From Lucinisca nassula (lineage: Eukaryota; Mollusca; Bivalvia; Lucinida; Lucinidae), in NCBI GenBank assembly GCA_963580285.1, contig OY757013.1:133359027-133423026 (forward strand): 64,000 bases of DNA, given 5' to 3'. Numbering within the stretch: position 1 is the stretch's first letter; the number at the start of each line of letters is the position of its first letter. The notes under the pieces are model-generated. The model was not told where the DNA came from. It was given only the letters and a program-made list of their open reading frames with translations, and did no database searches. The position numbers and the translations under genes were made by a program. Below are positions 23,911 through 36,090 of the stretch, piece after piece.

Positions 23911-25019
23911 CGGTCACAAATTCGGCGTACCCCGGCCGAGCTATACTATACGTTGTGGTCGGCCGAGCAGTCCAAGCCGAGAAATGGGTGTCTGGCTCGG
24001 TTTTGGCAAAAAGTATGCCGTGTGGGGCCTAGAGAGACATCCGCCGGGAATCGGGCGGTGTCAGCCTAAGTTTTGCGGGGAAGCATCGGCGTATACGCCG
24101 GGCGGAAATAGGACGGTGCACTGCAGGTTACCGACCGTATACCCGGCGATTGTTACTAGTCCCCGAGCATCGGTCGATGTTCCGCAGATGTCCGCCCAGT
24201 TCCCGGCCGCCGGACAAGGGACGGGTTTACCCCAGCCGGGAATTGTCCAGTTGTTCAGGGGTATATAAACTGCATCCTCTCCTGCCTATACAACAAATGG
24301 GTCAGCTCTGTTGGTGGGTGAACATCCTTTTTCTTGACGTCGAGGAAAACTTTCGAAGAAAAGCGGAACAAGATGCCTCTTATCCCACCACTGCACCTAC
24401 CGTCACCCCAGGAAAGGATCCGGAGGTTACAGGAGTGGCTGCTTAGGGCTCGGCACCGTGCCAATGTGGTCTTTGCAACCTTGTGTGCGGGAGAAGAACT
24501 GCTACCGCTGATGGTGGATGAAGCAATGGATCGTGTACCGTCCTTTGCATGGGCAGTTATCAAACGTTTATGTACAATGCTCCCTACTGGTCTGCTAGAA
24601 ACTGACACCCATCGGAGATCGGGCCCTTATATAGTCGAGCGTCAATCAGCGATCGAGCGGCGCCAGTCGAAACCGGCATTCGTCCAGCGGATTCCGCTTG
24701 ATCATCTGTCGGGCCTCGGCCGATTACTGCCCGATTATCTGATTGGTCGGGGTCCGCTTTACGACTACCGGATGCCAGCCGATGCCATCGACATCGACGT
24801 CGGTACGAGCTCTGCTCGACTTTTATCGATGTGCCACCGACCTAGAAGTCGGTGAGTTTTCGTGGAGAATTTTAACTACGAGTTAAAATTTAACCGGGCC
24901 CCTCCCGACCACCACCGACGCCCCAACATCCGGCGGGACGCCGACCGGACTCCAGCCCAATCTCACCCCATCGCAGTCCCCGAGTAGTCGGGCGGGGATC
25001 GAATAGTGATTTGTGACCG
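23911..25019. mobile_element. GC-rich DNA-transposon-like insert with CGGTCACAAA ends
   Basis: The insert starts CGGTCACAAATTCGGCG and ends ATTTGTGACCG, giving short terminal inverted repeats, and it interrupts a T1 SINE. Its GC content (many CCGG and CGGCCGAG motifs) stands out from the AT-rich surroundings. A TATATAAAC box occurs at about 24,262-24,271. I see no transposase motif and no clear target duplication. Confidence 0.55.
24334..24855 (+). CDS. Hypothetical ORF (173 codons) inside the GC-rich insert
   Basis: The frame runs 173 codons. A likelier start is the internal ATG at 24,373 (MPLIPPLHLPSPQER), giving 160 aa, about 100 bp after the TATATAAAC box at 24,262. The N-terminal half is Arg/Leu-rich and helical-looking (RIRRLQEWLLRARHRANVV), then ELLPLMVDEAMDRV; the C-terminal half is richer in Pro and Arg. 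I do not recognise a family. Part of the frame overlaps a minus-strand ORF of 117 codons, so it may be chance in GC-rich DNA. If real, it is cargo of the element or the remains of a DNA-binding protein. Confidence 0.3.
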   Translation: MTSRKTFEEKRNKMPLIPPLHLPSPQERIRRLQEWLLRARHRANVVFATLCAGEELLPLMVDEAMDRVPSFAWAVIKRLCTMLPTGLLETDTHRRSGPYIVERQSAIERRQSKPAFVQRIPLDHLSGLGRLLPDYLIGRGPLYDYRMPADAIDIDVGTSSARLLSMCHRPRSR

Positions 25020-25417
25020 TGTGGCTTTACTTATAAGCCTGCCCAGGAAAAGTGTGGACAGGTAAACTGACCGGCTCAAAAATGACATAAAATAGTGTTG
25101 ACTGGGCCGTTAGTCCAATATAAAACTAAACTGAGGTAGGGGTCTTTAACTTTAATGGAAGACACCCAGTCAGCGTAGAATGTCGATCAAGCGTCGGCCC
25201 GACGATATATACATAGAATATTTATTTTCCGTCTTATACCGTTAACAAATAGCATTAGCCCTGTATGGCTTTTACTTCTACAAAAACAGTGTAGAAGAAA
25301 AACATTCTTTTTGGTGCTGTTTGGGCAGGATCAAGATTTTCACCTTACATCCTCATTCGAAGGATGGAGCAGGTCAAGGCATTCATCTCTGCAACTAAGT
25401 TTGACAATGCTGCCAGA

Positions 25418-25515
<98 letters not shown>

Positions 25516-25538
25516 CTAATGAGCAGCATGTAGGTAAT

Positions 25539-25637
<99 letters not shown>

Positions 25638-25734
25638 CATCTGAACTACGCCTACGTCGGGCCGACAGCGATACGACATGGCGACGTCGTATCGCTGTCG
25701 GCCCGATGTTGGCCCAATGTGGTGCGCTAGCCCA

Positions 25735-25795
<61 letters not shown>
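25418..25795. repeat. (GA)n and (GT)n microsatellites with a 20-bp palindrome
   Basis: GA runs at 25,418-25,512 and 25,739-25,795 and a GT run of about 95 bp at 25,540-25,635. Between them, 25,660-25,706 is a hairpin: CGGGCCGACAGCGATACGAC, an 8-base loop, then its exact complement. Confidence 0.9.
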
Positions 25796-25796
<1 letters not shown>

Positions 25797-25837
25797 AAAA
25801 AAACACTGAGCAACATGTTGGACATGGCACTTTCAGA

Positions 25838-26132
25838 GCCCATAGGGGCTTGAAGAAATATATGGGCTGCAAAATGCTTCCACACAGAGCTGAATCCGGC
25901 CCACACACTAGTACTGGTAAACCGCTTAGACGATCTAAGCCTGTCCAGGAACCGCGGTGCGAGGCGGACCGTACACGCTAATAAACCCTATTGGTTTCAT
26001 TGGGCGACAGGGCTTGAGATGTCATTTCATCCAAATGTCGGGTAAAAGTCCCACAAAATTGAAAACAACGTCTCCAAAATGATCTTATGACCTTTACAGT
26101 GTTGACGGGGACGTTAAACCTCAAATCAAACA
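25838..26132 (-). mobile_element. V-type SINE
   Basis: Reverse orientation: GGGGCTTGAAGAAATATATG, ATGCTTCCACACAGAGCTGA, AAACCGCTTAGACGATCTAA and GACGGGGACGTTAAACCTCA. Confidence 0.85.
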
Positions 26133-26141
26133 AAAACACTT

Positions 26142-26144
26142 TCA

Positions 26145-26207
<63 letters not shown>

Positions 26208-26254
26208 GGACAATATGTAGGCCACGATAAGAAAGCAATGAGCAACATGTAGGC

Positions 26255-26298
<44 letters not shown>

Positions 26299-26376
26299 GG
26301 GAGAGAGAGATTAATGAGCAACATGAAGGCCAGAGAGAGAGAGAGAGAGAGAGAGACGAATGAGCAACATTCAGGC

Positions 26377-26443
<67 letters not shown>

Positions 26444-26587
26444 AATCGCATGAACGGTGCGTCTGACCGAGAGCGATACGACATGGCGACGTCGTATCGC
26501 TGTCTGCCCGATGTTGACCCACTGTTTCAACATTTAGCCCATAATGAGTGAGAGAAAAACACTTAGCAACATGTTGGCCATAGCACT

Positions 26588-26659
<72 letters not shown>

Positions 26660-26710
26660 ACTGGGGAACGTGTACGCCATGGCATGCTGAGAGAGAAAGA
26701 GGGAGAGAGA
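26142..26710. repeat. Compound (GA)n region
   Basis: At least five GA blocks (26,142-26,203, 26,258-26,310, 26,334-26,356, 26,381-26,441, 26,591-26,658) are separated by near-identical spacers such as TGAGCAACATGTAGGCCA. A second copy of the palindrome lies at 26,470-26,510 (GAGCGATACGAC opposite GTCGTATCGCTG). Long Leu-Ser and Arg-Glu frames here are artefacts. Confidence 0.9.
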
Positions 26711-27570
26711 GAAAGACGGAATTTCATTCCATTTTACACATTGGAATTCGCATAAAAAGTTTAAAAGAATTTCACTATACTACGATCTACGATTTCTGTC
26801 ACAACAATTGTGTGTAACGATGTTGAGATGATCCCTGCATACCTTTCTAGGTATTTACCGCATGACGTCATTATTCACGCGCGTTGTAGTTTTGTCGCGA
26901 AATTAAAAATAGACTGTGTTCGTAGCATAGTTAAGAAAACCGTCTCATAAAACTTAACCTGTGATCATAATTGTTCGCAATATTACATAAAACTCATTCA
27001 TTTGTATTATTTAAACAAAAAATACCCGATATATGTAAAAAAAAAATTAAGCACTTTTTTTCCGACAGCTCAATAATGCACCTTTAATACACTAAACACA
27101 AACATCATAAAACGTACAACATATGCAAACAACGTTATCTGGCACAAAATGAATCTTTTGACATGCGTCGAATCCCTGAACACGGACACCGTTATATAAC
27201 GTTTAGCGCTTACTAAATATTGCGATTTTACCCATGTAATAAAATGCTATCCTCCACGGTTTTGTATTCCTCATTATACGTTCCCGAATGATATGTAGAT
27301 GAATAGATAGATTTCTTCGTTTCCTCCATGTTGGGAAGCATCAAACATTGACAAATACAAACTTATACAAGCACTAAAAGACAATATACCAAAAAACATT
27401 TAGAGAGGAAAAACATACAAAAATACGTTTACAGAAAACTAACGGGCCATATTAGTAAGTCATGGGAGAAAAGGGGGGGTAAAGGGGCCACTTATGATTG
27501 GTATACTATATTAGTTAGTCATGGGAGAAAGGGGGGGGGGGTGGTAAAGGGGCCACTTATGATTGGTATA
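26711..27570. other. No gene; part inverted relative to 11.55 kb
   Basis: AT-rich. CAGCTCAATAATGCACCTTT at 27,067-27,087 is the complement of text at 11,550-11,575. A tandem duplicate of about 70 bp (AGTCATGGGAGAAA, GGGGCCACTTATGATTGGTA) lies at 27,452-27,570. Confidence 0.5.
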
Positions 27571-27714
27571 CTTATATATATATAATATAGGAGAACTGAT
27601 GAGCTGATTCTGCGGAATGTCATCCAGAGGAGATCCCTTGCCGAAACGAAATGCAACAGATCAACTGGCGACCTCAAACTAGAGTACAGACTGGCCCATC
27701 AGTATATTTCTGCC

Positions 27715-28110
27715 ACATAATATAAAAGTGCGTAACGGCCAGTTGGGTCCCCCTAGACACGCCTCATAGAGGCGGCCCCAGTGGGCAACAACTGCCTGTG
27801 TTCATGAATAAGACAAAGCGATGTAAATGGATTTCCTGAATGAATAAGTTTTGAGTTTTACGTCTCACCAACAACCAAGGCCATACGGAGACTGGACCTC
27901 TGTTTCAGTAGTAAAGACTCACCCGAAAGTCTTGAGGAGCCCGGGACCGATCCTGTGACCCATGGTTTACAAGACGAGTAGCATAACTACTAGACAGCGG
28001 AGGCTCCTATTTCCGACCAGAACACAGACGGTTGACATCCCCCTAGACACGTCTCACTGAGGCGGTCCAGTGGGCCACAGCAGCACGTGTTCATGGACTC
28101 GTTATAGAAT
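27715..28110. repeat. Hairpin MITE-like copies around a TTTTACGTC repeat
   Basis: CCCCCTAGACACGCCTCATA / GAGGCGGCCCCAGTGGG at 27,748-27,790 and CCCCCTAGACACGTCTCACT / GAGGCGGTCCAGTGGG at 28,038-28,078 are two related short palindromes. Between them is a GTTTTACGTCTCACCAACAA repeat also seen at 22,615 and 63,710. Confidence 0.55.
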
Positions 28111-28506
28111 TACAGAATAATGTCTGCCAGGGTACGCTATATTCTTTATTTATGTAAAATGTATTCTGGGTTCGAGTTCGTTTCATTATTAATTCTTGTA
28201 ATTATACTAGCTATATACGTGTGACGGCCCCCGCCAATCTGGGCTTGTAGAAATAGGTGGGCTGCATGATGCTTCCACGAAAAGCTGAAACCTAGGTAAA
28301 CCGCTTAGAGTATCTAAGCCCGCCCAGACAAAGCGGACCGTCCATGCTTATAAATCATATAAATATATAAATGTGATTATGATAGGTGATTCTGAAGCTG
28401 GGGAGGGGGAGGGTGGGGGTGCTTTCGTATAAAGAACGTAAGACCATGTAACAGGATTTTGCAGAGGCAAAGATATGGCTAACATTATTGGTGTTGGGCT
28501 GGCTCC

Positions 28507-31500
28507 CTATGCAAAACGTTTCATTATAGTTTTTATGAATTTTGCGAGACTTGTGAGTTTGATTTCGTCGTTTGTTTCAAGGAGTTGTTTATATTTTATT
28601 ATATTTGGTCGTCGAAAAAAGTATTGATCTATATAAAGTTTTCTTTCGGATCGAAAAAAAGGGCATTCCAAGAGATAGTGAAATTCGTCGCCGATACTTG
28701 ATGTTTGGCAAAGTTGACATTTTCTCTCTGAAAATTCGACGTTGTTCCAACGCCCAACTTCAACCGGTAATTTGTGATTAGCTGTTCTAAATTTTATCAT
28801 TATTTTAACCAATGGTTCCGGCAAAGATTTAAGGTAGTTTTCAGCGTTAATGTTATCTTTAAAAAGACTGTAATTTCTTCCTTTGGACGAGTTTTGGAGT
28901 GTGCCATTCCAGCTCTGTAAAAATTGATCAACTAAGATGCATTTAGTTATTTTACCTGTTGAAGTTAGGATTGAATGTAATTGCCTAAGCCATAAATCTT
29001 GTCTACCACAATCACATTGTATTGATTGTACATAACTTGTCCATTTAGAGTTAAATCCATCAGATTTAAGCATATAAATATAAATTTGGTATGATAATTT
29101 GGATGTTTTCCCCGTTAATAATCGTGTCCAATAATTCATCATTCTTTGCTTAATGACAATGCTTAAAGGGTGTCTCCCTAGTTCTGCATATATCATATAT
29201 TTTGGTGTGCTTTTTCTCAATTTAGTTATTTTCCTAATGAAGTCTAAATGTACATTTTCAAGGATATCAGTATTCTCGTAGCCAAATATTTCGCTTCCAT
29301 AAGTCAAAATAGGTGACCCTGTATTGTCGAAAAGCTTCAGCTGCAGATCTAACGGTAACTCTAGATTATTTGCTCTGATAAACAATAAATGCATTGCTTT
29401 TCTTGCTTGTTCGGCTATGTGTTTTTTGGCTTGGAAGAAATTTCCAGATCTAGTGAAAATTACTCCTAGATATTTATACTTGTCCGTGATATTTATATTT
29501 TGCCCTCCTAACGAAAACGACAGGTTTCGATTTGCACGAGAATTGAATATTATAATGTTTATTTTGTTGTAGTTAATATTAAGCTTCCACATAGTACAAT
29601 ATTCACAGAAATTATCTAAAGCTTTTTGGAAATTGTCTTTGTCATTTGAAAAAATTAGGGTATCGTCTGCATATAGAAGAATTAGTAATTTTATGTATAC
29701 ATGAATTTCTTGATCTATCAATTCAAGATTTAAGCTGTCGATACCTCCGGAGAAAAGGAAGTTTTCTAGGTCATTTAGGTACAGCGCAAATAGAAGTGGG
29801 GATAGATTTTCTCCCTGTCTAACTCCACATTCACTGAGAAAAAAAGCCGAAGTTTCATTATTCATTTGGACACAGGATTTAATGTTTTCATACATGTTAA
29901 ATATTATTCTGAAGAACTTCCCGTTTATAGATGTGAATAAAAGTTTTCTCCAAAGGTCACCACGCCAAACAGAGTCGAAAGCCTGCGAAAAGTCAATAAA
30001 CGCGCAATATAGCTTTTGTTTTCTTGCTTTCATTATTTCAAGTAAGGATTTGAAGACAAACATGTGGTCCGCTGTTTCATAACCTTTCCGAAACCCGGCC
30101 TGATTTTCTAACAAGGTTTCATTGTCATCTAAAAACAGTATAAGTCGATTATTCAACACTGACGTAAACAGTTTACCCAAACAACTTAAAATAGTGATCG
30201 GCCTGTAATTTTAGACATTTTCTGGGTCCCCTTTGTTTTTATAGATAGGACGTATCGTACCTTCCAGCCAGGCTGACGCAATTATTCCAGAGTCAAATAC
30301 TAAATTAAACAGTTTTTCGTAAACAACAATAAAGATGTTTTGAGTAGCTTTAATACACTCGTTAAGTATCTTGTCTTCTCCGGGACATTTACCATTTTTT
30401 AGATTTCTGATGCATTTACGGATTTCATCTGCACTGATATATCGGTTTAAAATTTCGTTTTGATCATCATCTCTTGCGGTATAAGATTCATGTGGCTCGT
30501 TACTTTTGTTAATATTTTAAAAATGCTCGTATAGCAAGTTTAAGGGTGGATGCTTTTTTCTGACTTTTTATCTAGGCTTTTTATATATTTCCAGTATTCT
30601 TTAGGAGTTTTAGTCTGCATGTTCCTTAGCTTTTGTATTTTGTTTTGTTTGTATTTTTTGCGATATTTATTCATTGTTATTTTATATTGTTTTGAGCTAG
30701 AAATTAAATTTTCCTTGTTATTTACAGTTTTATTGCGATTGTATTTTTGCCTTGCTCTGTGGTACTTCTTCCGTGCAATTTTGCAAGCAGGTCCAAACCA
30801 GGGCTGATCAAATTTACGCCTAGAATACTTAGGTCGATTTGATTTGAGGGAAATGGAAGCAGCATTGTTGAAAATTTTAGCAAGATTATCTGTAATTATA
30901 TTAATATTATCAGTGCTAGGAACAATATTATTTAATTTTGAATGTAATGCGGAAACTTCTTGAATATCAATGCTAGATACGAAATTGTCTTTCAGTTCGT
31001 CGGTCCATATATAGCGAGTGCTCGTACACGTGGAATTGGTCTCTTCCATTTGCCTTTCTAATGATGTTGCGTTCAGGGACCAGCTTAATAGGGAATGTCC
31101 GTCTAAAAATAATGGGTCAAGATCTACACATTCGAACTGCTTCAGAATTTTAAAGCAGTCGGCGGTGCAAATGGTATAATCGATCAGCGATTTATCGCGA
31201 AATGTTTTGGCCCCGATACCTTTGTCTCTGCCAACCCTGCCATTGACAATAAACATGTTGTTATTTTTGCACAAATCAATTAACCAATACCCTGTATGAT
31301 TAGTTTTCATGTCCATAGATTTTCTCTCCAGTGGGATATTTAAATGCTCAAGTATAACAGTCTTGTCAAAAAAGTCGACGATATCATTATCAAATTCAAA
31401 CCTGTCCGAGAAGTATTTATCTAATTTTACATAGTCGTTCAGCTTCGCTGTTCTCGCATTTATATCACCTGAAATTATTACATATTTATTTGAACTACAC

Positions 31501-31919
31501 ACTGACGTTATCTCGCTTTCAAGCTTTAGGAGTTCATCTTCGTTATAAAATCGCGACTGGGGAGGGGGCACATACACGATACCTAAAATCAGATCTTCTT
31601 CAGTTTCAGTCAATTTCTTGTCTATACAGATCCATATGACATAATCTGATTCCGAGTCACGCAGTTTACAATACTGGGAGATACTGCATTTTACAAGAAT
31701 GGCTATTCCGCCCGATCTGCGGAAACAAAGTTGCTTTCGGGGTTGAGATAGGAGATCAAAGCCTGGAAGAGAGACAATGTCAGTGTGGTCAAGCTTTGTT
31801 TCAACAAAACATAATATCTCATAATCTTGGAAAAATATCTGAGAAGTCCGGATACTCAATCCGGCTCTTAAGTCCGCATACATTCAATGTTGCCAGATTG
31901 ATTACTTTTGGTCGACCAT
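28507..31919 (-). pseudogene. LINE ORF2: endonuclease-reverse transcriptase, broken
   Basis: The endonuclease occupies about 31,883-31,050. Motifs are CFVETKLDH (Glu), VIISGDINART, SLIDYTICT and DPLFLDGHSLLSW (catalytic Asp-His). A Lys/Arg-rich linker (KKYHRARQKYNRNK) follows. The RT spans about 30,470-29,300, with AFIDFSQAFDSVWR (motif A), GVRQGENLSPLLFALYLNDL (motif B) and LLYADDTLIF (motif C, YADD). The C-terminus has a Cys-Cys-His-Cys cluster (CQLCQ...FHYLLEC), as in several LINE clades. Breaks: a frameshift near 31,823-31,885 close to the start, a frameshift near 30,545, a TAA near 30,510 and a TAA at 30,211-30,213. I cannot assign the clade. Confidence 0.85.
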
Positions 31920-31935
31920 ATTCTCCCTTTGAGTC

Positions 31936-33477
31936 CTAGATGTTACCGTTTTCGTTCGTGTTGCGTTTATCAGTATTATTTACGATCGGAGGATCTTTGG
32001 AAACACTGGACCTACTTTTGGCACTAACAGTTGATTTTGGACGAACTACACTGGAAGATGACCTCCTAGAAGATCCATCTTTCACAGAGCCCTGTTTGGA
32101 ACTTAACCCACGAGCTCTGGGGACCGAAGACTGTGCCCTTGACCTATTTTCTGTGACACGTCTTGTCTGACTTCTGCCCCGCTCCTAGGTCATTGTTTCA
32201 TTGATTGTGTTTCTTTTGGGTAATATTGTCTTTGTATTCGTAAGACCAGAGTCCGCCGGTATTTGCGGAAGTAAGGACTGAGATTGATGCTCTACAACAC
32301 CGCTGTCACTATCGTAGTCTGATTCTCCTGGGGTGCCCGACGCACACTGTTTATCAGTAGTAGATGGCCCACCATTCATGTTTTTGTCACATGGTGCATC
32401 CAGGTATGGCGCGAAGTCAGCTGACAGGCCGTGACTAGAAAAAACCGGTTTGATTGCAGTCGAATTGTTGATCACGTGACATCGTTGTCTGATTTAACTG
32501 GTTCGAATTAACACTAACACTAATTCGGCTGCCCTGAAGTACCGTATACCAGTCAGGAAAGAGGTCAACAACCGTGTCACCATTTACTTTTATATTTGCG
32601 GGGTACCCAAAGGTCACTTTCTTATGCGGGTTGTTGTCTCTTATGAACTTAAACTGCTTCCATAATGACGATCTCGCATTCGATATCTCAGTCGGGTAGT
32701 CACGACTTACTCCAAGATCGGTCCCCTTCAGATTTGAGGATTGGCTTAATACAATTTCAATATCACAATAATCTCTGAAGGCCACAATTATTGGCCTCGT
32801 TTTCTGAGCCCCATATCTGCCAAGCCGATGTGCTCTTTCTAGGTACATGTCTCTATCAATGTTAAGCTTCTCATATATAAACCTTCTCACTTGATCAAAA
32901 CAGTTCTCATTCCTACTCTCGGCAACACCTTGGAATAATAGATTTCGTCTCCTACTTCGGGCCTCTATGTCTATTGACCTATATTCAAGGAGTTTCAATC
33001 TGTCCGCATGTGAGCGCATCACATTTTCAACTTCAGCAACTCGCTTTTTCACCTGAATAAAAGAGTCGAGTCTATTCTGTATCATTCTAACCCTTTGTTC
33101 GTTAACTGATAATTTTGATAAGATAAGAGACAGTTTTTCATCGCTTGACATGGATTCGTATTCACCAGGTTCCCCCAATTCTTGAATATGTGTAAGCTCT
33201 GAGGGGCCACTTTGACCTCCACTACTCACCCTCTGCCGTTTGGACTTCTTTGCACGAACTAAATTCCAATCACTATCAGGATCACTATCCATTTCAGTAT
33301 CTAAATTGTCAAAAACATCAAACCCGTCGCCATCTTGAATAGCATTCTCCTGTTCACACAAAGCACTAAAATGTTATTGTCAAAACGAGTGGATTTAGAC
33401 AGAGGAACAGTCCCAAAACCTCGACCACGTCCACCCCTTGTCCTTACTCCACGACCTCGTGCAACTCCAGAAGCCAT
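31936..33477 (-). pseudogene. LINE ORF1: RGG-box, coiled-coil nucleic-acid-binding protein, broken
   Basis: The ATG at 33,477 opens an RGG-rich N-terminus (MASGVARGRGVRTRGGRGRG). After a frameshift near 33,355 the main frame (to 32,435) gives an acidic segment, a predicted coiled coil (SLILSKLSVNEQRVRMIQNR and following), then RRRNLLFQGVAESRNENCFD and ERAHRLGRYGAQKTRPIIVA, the pattern of an L1-like ORF1 RRM (Transposase_22-type). A frameshift near 32,445 and another near 32,190 continue into a Ser/Arg-rich tail ending at 31,936. It would bind element RNA as a chaperone. ORF1 lies just upstream of ORF2. Confidence 0.75.
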
Positions 33478-33565
33478 AATTCCAAAAATAAGCAAAATTA
33501 AATTAAAATTTATCAGAGCGTATTTCAACATGTTCGTTTGCCGCCATTACCGGAAATATATAAAT

Positions 33566-35100
33566 GGCGGGCAAATCTGCCAGGTGGTTCCCCTTAAAGG
33601 AAATAATGAGGGTTCTAGTTTAATGTGGGTCTTTATTATTTCCGCTGCACTATTATATCACAGAGACAAGAGTTGTGAGGATAGAAAAAGTCGTTTACTG
33701 CACGAGACCATAGACCCATGTAATACTGCAAAGAAAATCCCAGGCTTTTGACTAGTCAGCGCCAGGGCAATTATTTTCCATATACACCGTGAGCAAAAAT
33801 ATATACCCATCTCGCGTTGGTCTTCGCTGAATTGCGATGTCCGCCGTCTTGGATTTACTTTTTTATAACCAGCAATAAATAGAAACTTTTGATTGTTTTT
33901 CATTCAGTCGGTACTTTATTTCATTGTTTTCTGTTATAAAACGTTCGTTTTAACATGCCGTAAACATCGCTCTCAGGCGGGGAATATGATCCTATGTTTC
34001 CCGGAAAGAATCAAAATAACTTAATATATTACCCTGCTGAACATGACAACCCCTATCTTTGAAAGCAGTGTAGATCCAGAACAGATGTGTTCTGCAAAAG
34101 CCATTCGATCAGAATCTTCACTGTTTGACATGCAGTTTGTGAAATGAGTAAGATTTCATGCCATGTAATATGATTGGATGATAGTCAGTTATGGGTGCTG
34201 CTTATTAATTTATTCAGCTGGATAATGGTTAGAAAGCGGGAAGCTTCTTTGGCACTTATATAATTTTGTAATTTTTGGCCGCTTGATCTAAACATCAAGC
34301 CTTCAAAAGCACAGTGATCTGATGTACTGTAACCTCTGTCGGATGTTGTATGTAAAAAGTAATACAAATACTCGCGTTACTAGTAGTGATTGCGTCCGTA
34401 AAAATGATTAAGCTTCGGTAATCTTAGTGGGTTATGTACAATGTTTATTGCGCGTACCAACGCAGCGCCATTTGTGATGGGTTTGAGACACGAACTATGT
34501 ATTCATGAAACTTTAATTTTCATTGATGTAAGCGAATTGTCAGTTACTGAATTTCGCGTTATAGATAATATTAAAACACTTTTTTTACAATTATAATGTG
34601 CGAATACATTCAATTAAGCATTTGTAATCTGAATGTTTGTCATTCGCATTCTATTTTTGATACATTCTGGATTTTTAATTACGGACTATGTTTTTCGTTT
34701 TTATCGTCGAAAGGGTATTCGGTTTTGATTGTTGTTTATTTTCAATCAGTACAGTCCTGAATATATTCCTGATATTCCATCGATGAATTGTCCCAAAATT
34801 AAAATTAAGTGTTTTAAATAGATGACGGTATGTCTATATGTGTTTGAAATTGAAGACAGTGTTCCTAACAGAATGGTACAATCTAAGGTTTAAAATTATC
34901 CCTTTCGATTCCAATGATCGTCTACTGCGTAATAATTGAGCCTGTTACTACAGCAAAGGTTAACTCTTTCAACACTGAAATCCGGCACAGATACTTATGC
35001 AAACAATGTAGATCCTGATGAGATGGCTCATAATAAGCCACCTTATTAATATTTCTTACATGCTTTTCAATGAATGATACAGATTTATCAGTGAAATTTA
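33566..35100. other. No feature recognised
   Basis: AT-rich DNA with no ORF above 85 codons that looks coding and no clear repeat by eye. It may be unique intergenic or intronic sequence. Confidence 0.5.
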
Positions 35101-35150
35101 AATCGATATTTTCACTGTTTCAAACAGTGAAAATACGATTTTTATTTTTC
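35086..35150. repeat. Short inverted repeat GATATTTTCACTGTTT
   Basis: CGATATTTTCACTGTTT is followed at once by AAACAGTGAAAATACG and then TTTTTCACTGTTTGG. The same TTTTTCAGTG-type ends bound the larger palindrome at 35,580-35,716, so both may belong to one MITE family. Confidence 0.6.
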
Positions 35151-35579
35151 ACTGTTTGGGACTACTTTTTTCTTCAAATCTAACTCTAATTTCAATTGTA
35201 TCTTTGTCAGATAATTGAACAATACTGAAATGTGTTCTAATTGACGCATAGCCCGTTCATGTGTGACGGGGACGTTACTGACGTCATTTATGACGCTGAC
35301 GTCACGTCTTTTGTCGCGCGACGTTAGACTTGCCAGCAACTTCTTTGGAAAACTACTCTCTCAATTATTTCATTAATCATTCATAATAATACCATCCCAG
35401 GCCATTTCTCAGGTGCAAACTTTCAGTTTACACCCAATAGTATACCCACTAAACACGATGGACACCACTAAATTGATGCGAAACGAACAGGAACAAAGAT
35501 AATTTTCTCCGAATGTGAGCGACACCATTAAAGACGCTAAATATTGCCTTTTGAAGCATGTAAGAAACAGAAAATTTGA

Positions 35580-35716
35580 TTTTTTCAGTGCAAGATCAAA
35601 TTTTATTTCACTCATGAACACCAAAACTGCTATTTTCACTCGTGGCTATGCCACTCGTGAAAATAACAGTTTGGTGTTCATTCGATGAAATAAAATTCGA
35701 TCTTACACTGAAAAAA
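35580..35716. mobile_element. Palindromic (foldback) MITE
   Basis: Two arms of about 63 bp pair almost completely: TTTTTTCAGTGCAAGATCAA ... TTTTCACTCGTGGC, loop TAT, then GCCACTCGTGAAAA ... GATCTTACACTGAAAAAA. The terminal sequence is TTTTTTCAGTG. Confidence 0.8.
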
Positions 35717-35749
35717 TCAAATATCCTCTATATATTACTTGCAAAGTAG

Positions 35750-36090
35750 AAGTAAAACAAAGATCAGGAATCGATACAATTAACTTACTCCACCCATCAA
35801 AGACACCAAAGGGAAAGAACAACAAACATTAAGCGACCAGACCATAATGGAAACATAAACAAAGGAAGGCCATAAGGACAGTTACTATCCAACAAAATGG
35901 CCATCCAAAATAAAACGACACAAGTGATACACACAATAAGTAACAAACAACAACATAAATAAATCGCCACAGAAGAACCGCCTTGGAACGGTCAGTGGAA
36001 ACATTTCCACTGGGGAGCTTAAATCGATTTTACGTGGCCACAATCCTCGCCCTTACTTCCGTCGCGATTTAGACAAATAATTTCTTCAGT
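35750..36090 (-). repeat. Dispersed repeat family A, copy 4
   Basis: Reverse orientation: AAAGATCAGGAATCGATACA, GACACCAAAGGGAAAGAA, AGAAGAACCGCCTTGGAACG and AAATCGATTTTACGTGGCCA. It is highly similar to copy 5 at 37,015-37,370. Confidence 0.85.

Larger units (their letters stand above)
23699..25125 (+). mobile_element. tRNA-derived SINE, family T1, split by a 1.1-kb insert
   Basis: The head (CTCAGTACCTCGGTCGGATG, box B-like GTGTTCGGTACCTGCC) and mid body lie at 23,699-23,910. The distal body (CTTATAAGCCTGCCCAGG, CTGACCGGCTCAAAAATGAC, GTTGACTGGGCCGT) resumes at about 25,020-25,125. Comparison with 13,061-13,351 shows the two halves were contiguous. Confidence 0.75.
28430..33565 (-). mobile_element. 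Near full-length non-LTR retrotransposon (LINE)
   Basis: It is a two-ORF element reading right to left: Arg/Gly-rich and coiled-coil ORF1, then AP-endonuclease plus reverse transcriptase ORF2. The 5' border is near 33,540-33,565, just before CCGCCATTACCGG; the 3' border lies between the last stop (28,507) and about 28,430. I could not find target duplications by eye. Several single-base shifts and stops mean it is not active as written. Confidence 0.85.

Noticed and set aside
25516..26533. Long Leu-Ser, His-Thr and Arg-Glu frames
   Set aside because: Direct translations of GA and GT microsatellites.
33335..33751. 138-codon plus-strand ORF rich in Pro/Arg
   Set aside because: Antisense to the RGG-coding start of LINE ORF1.
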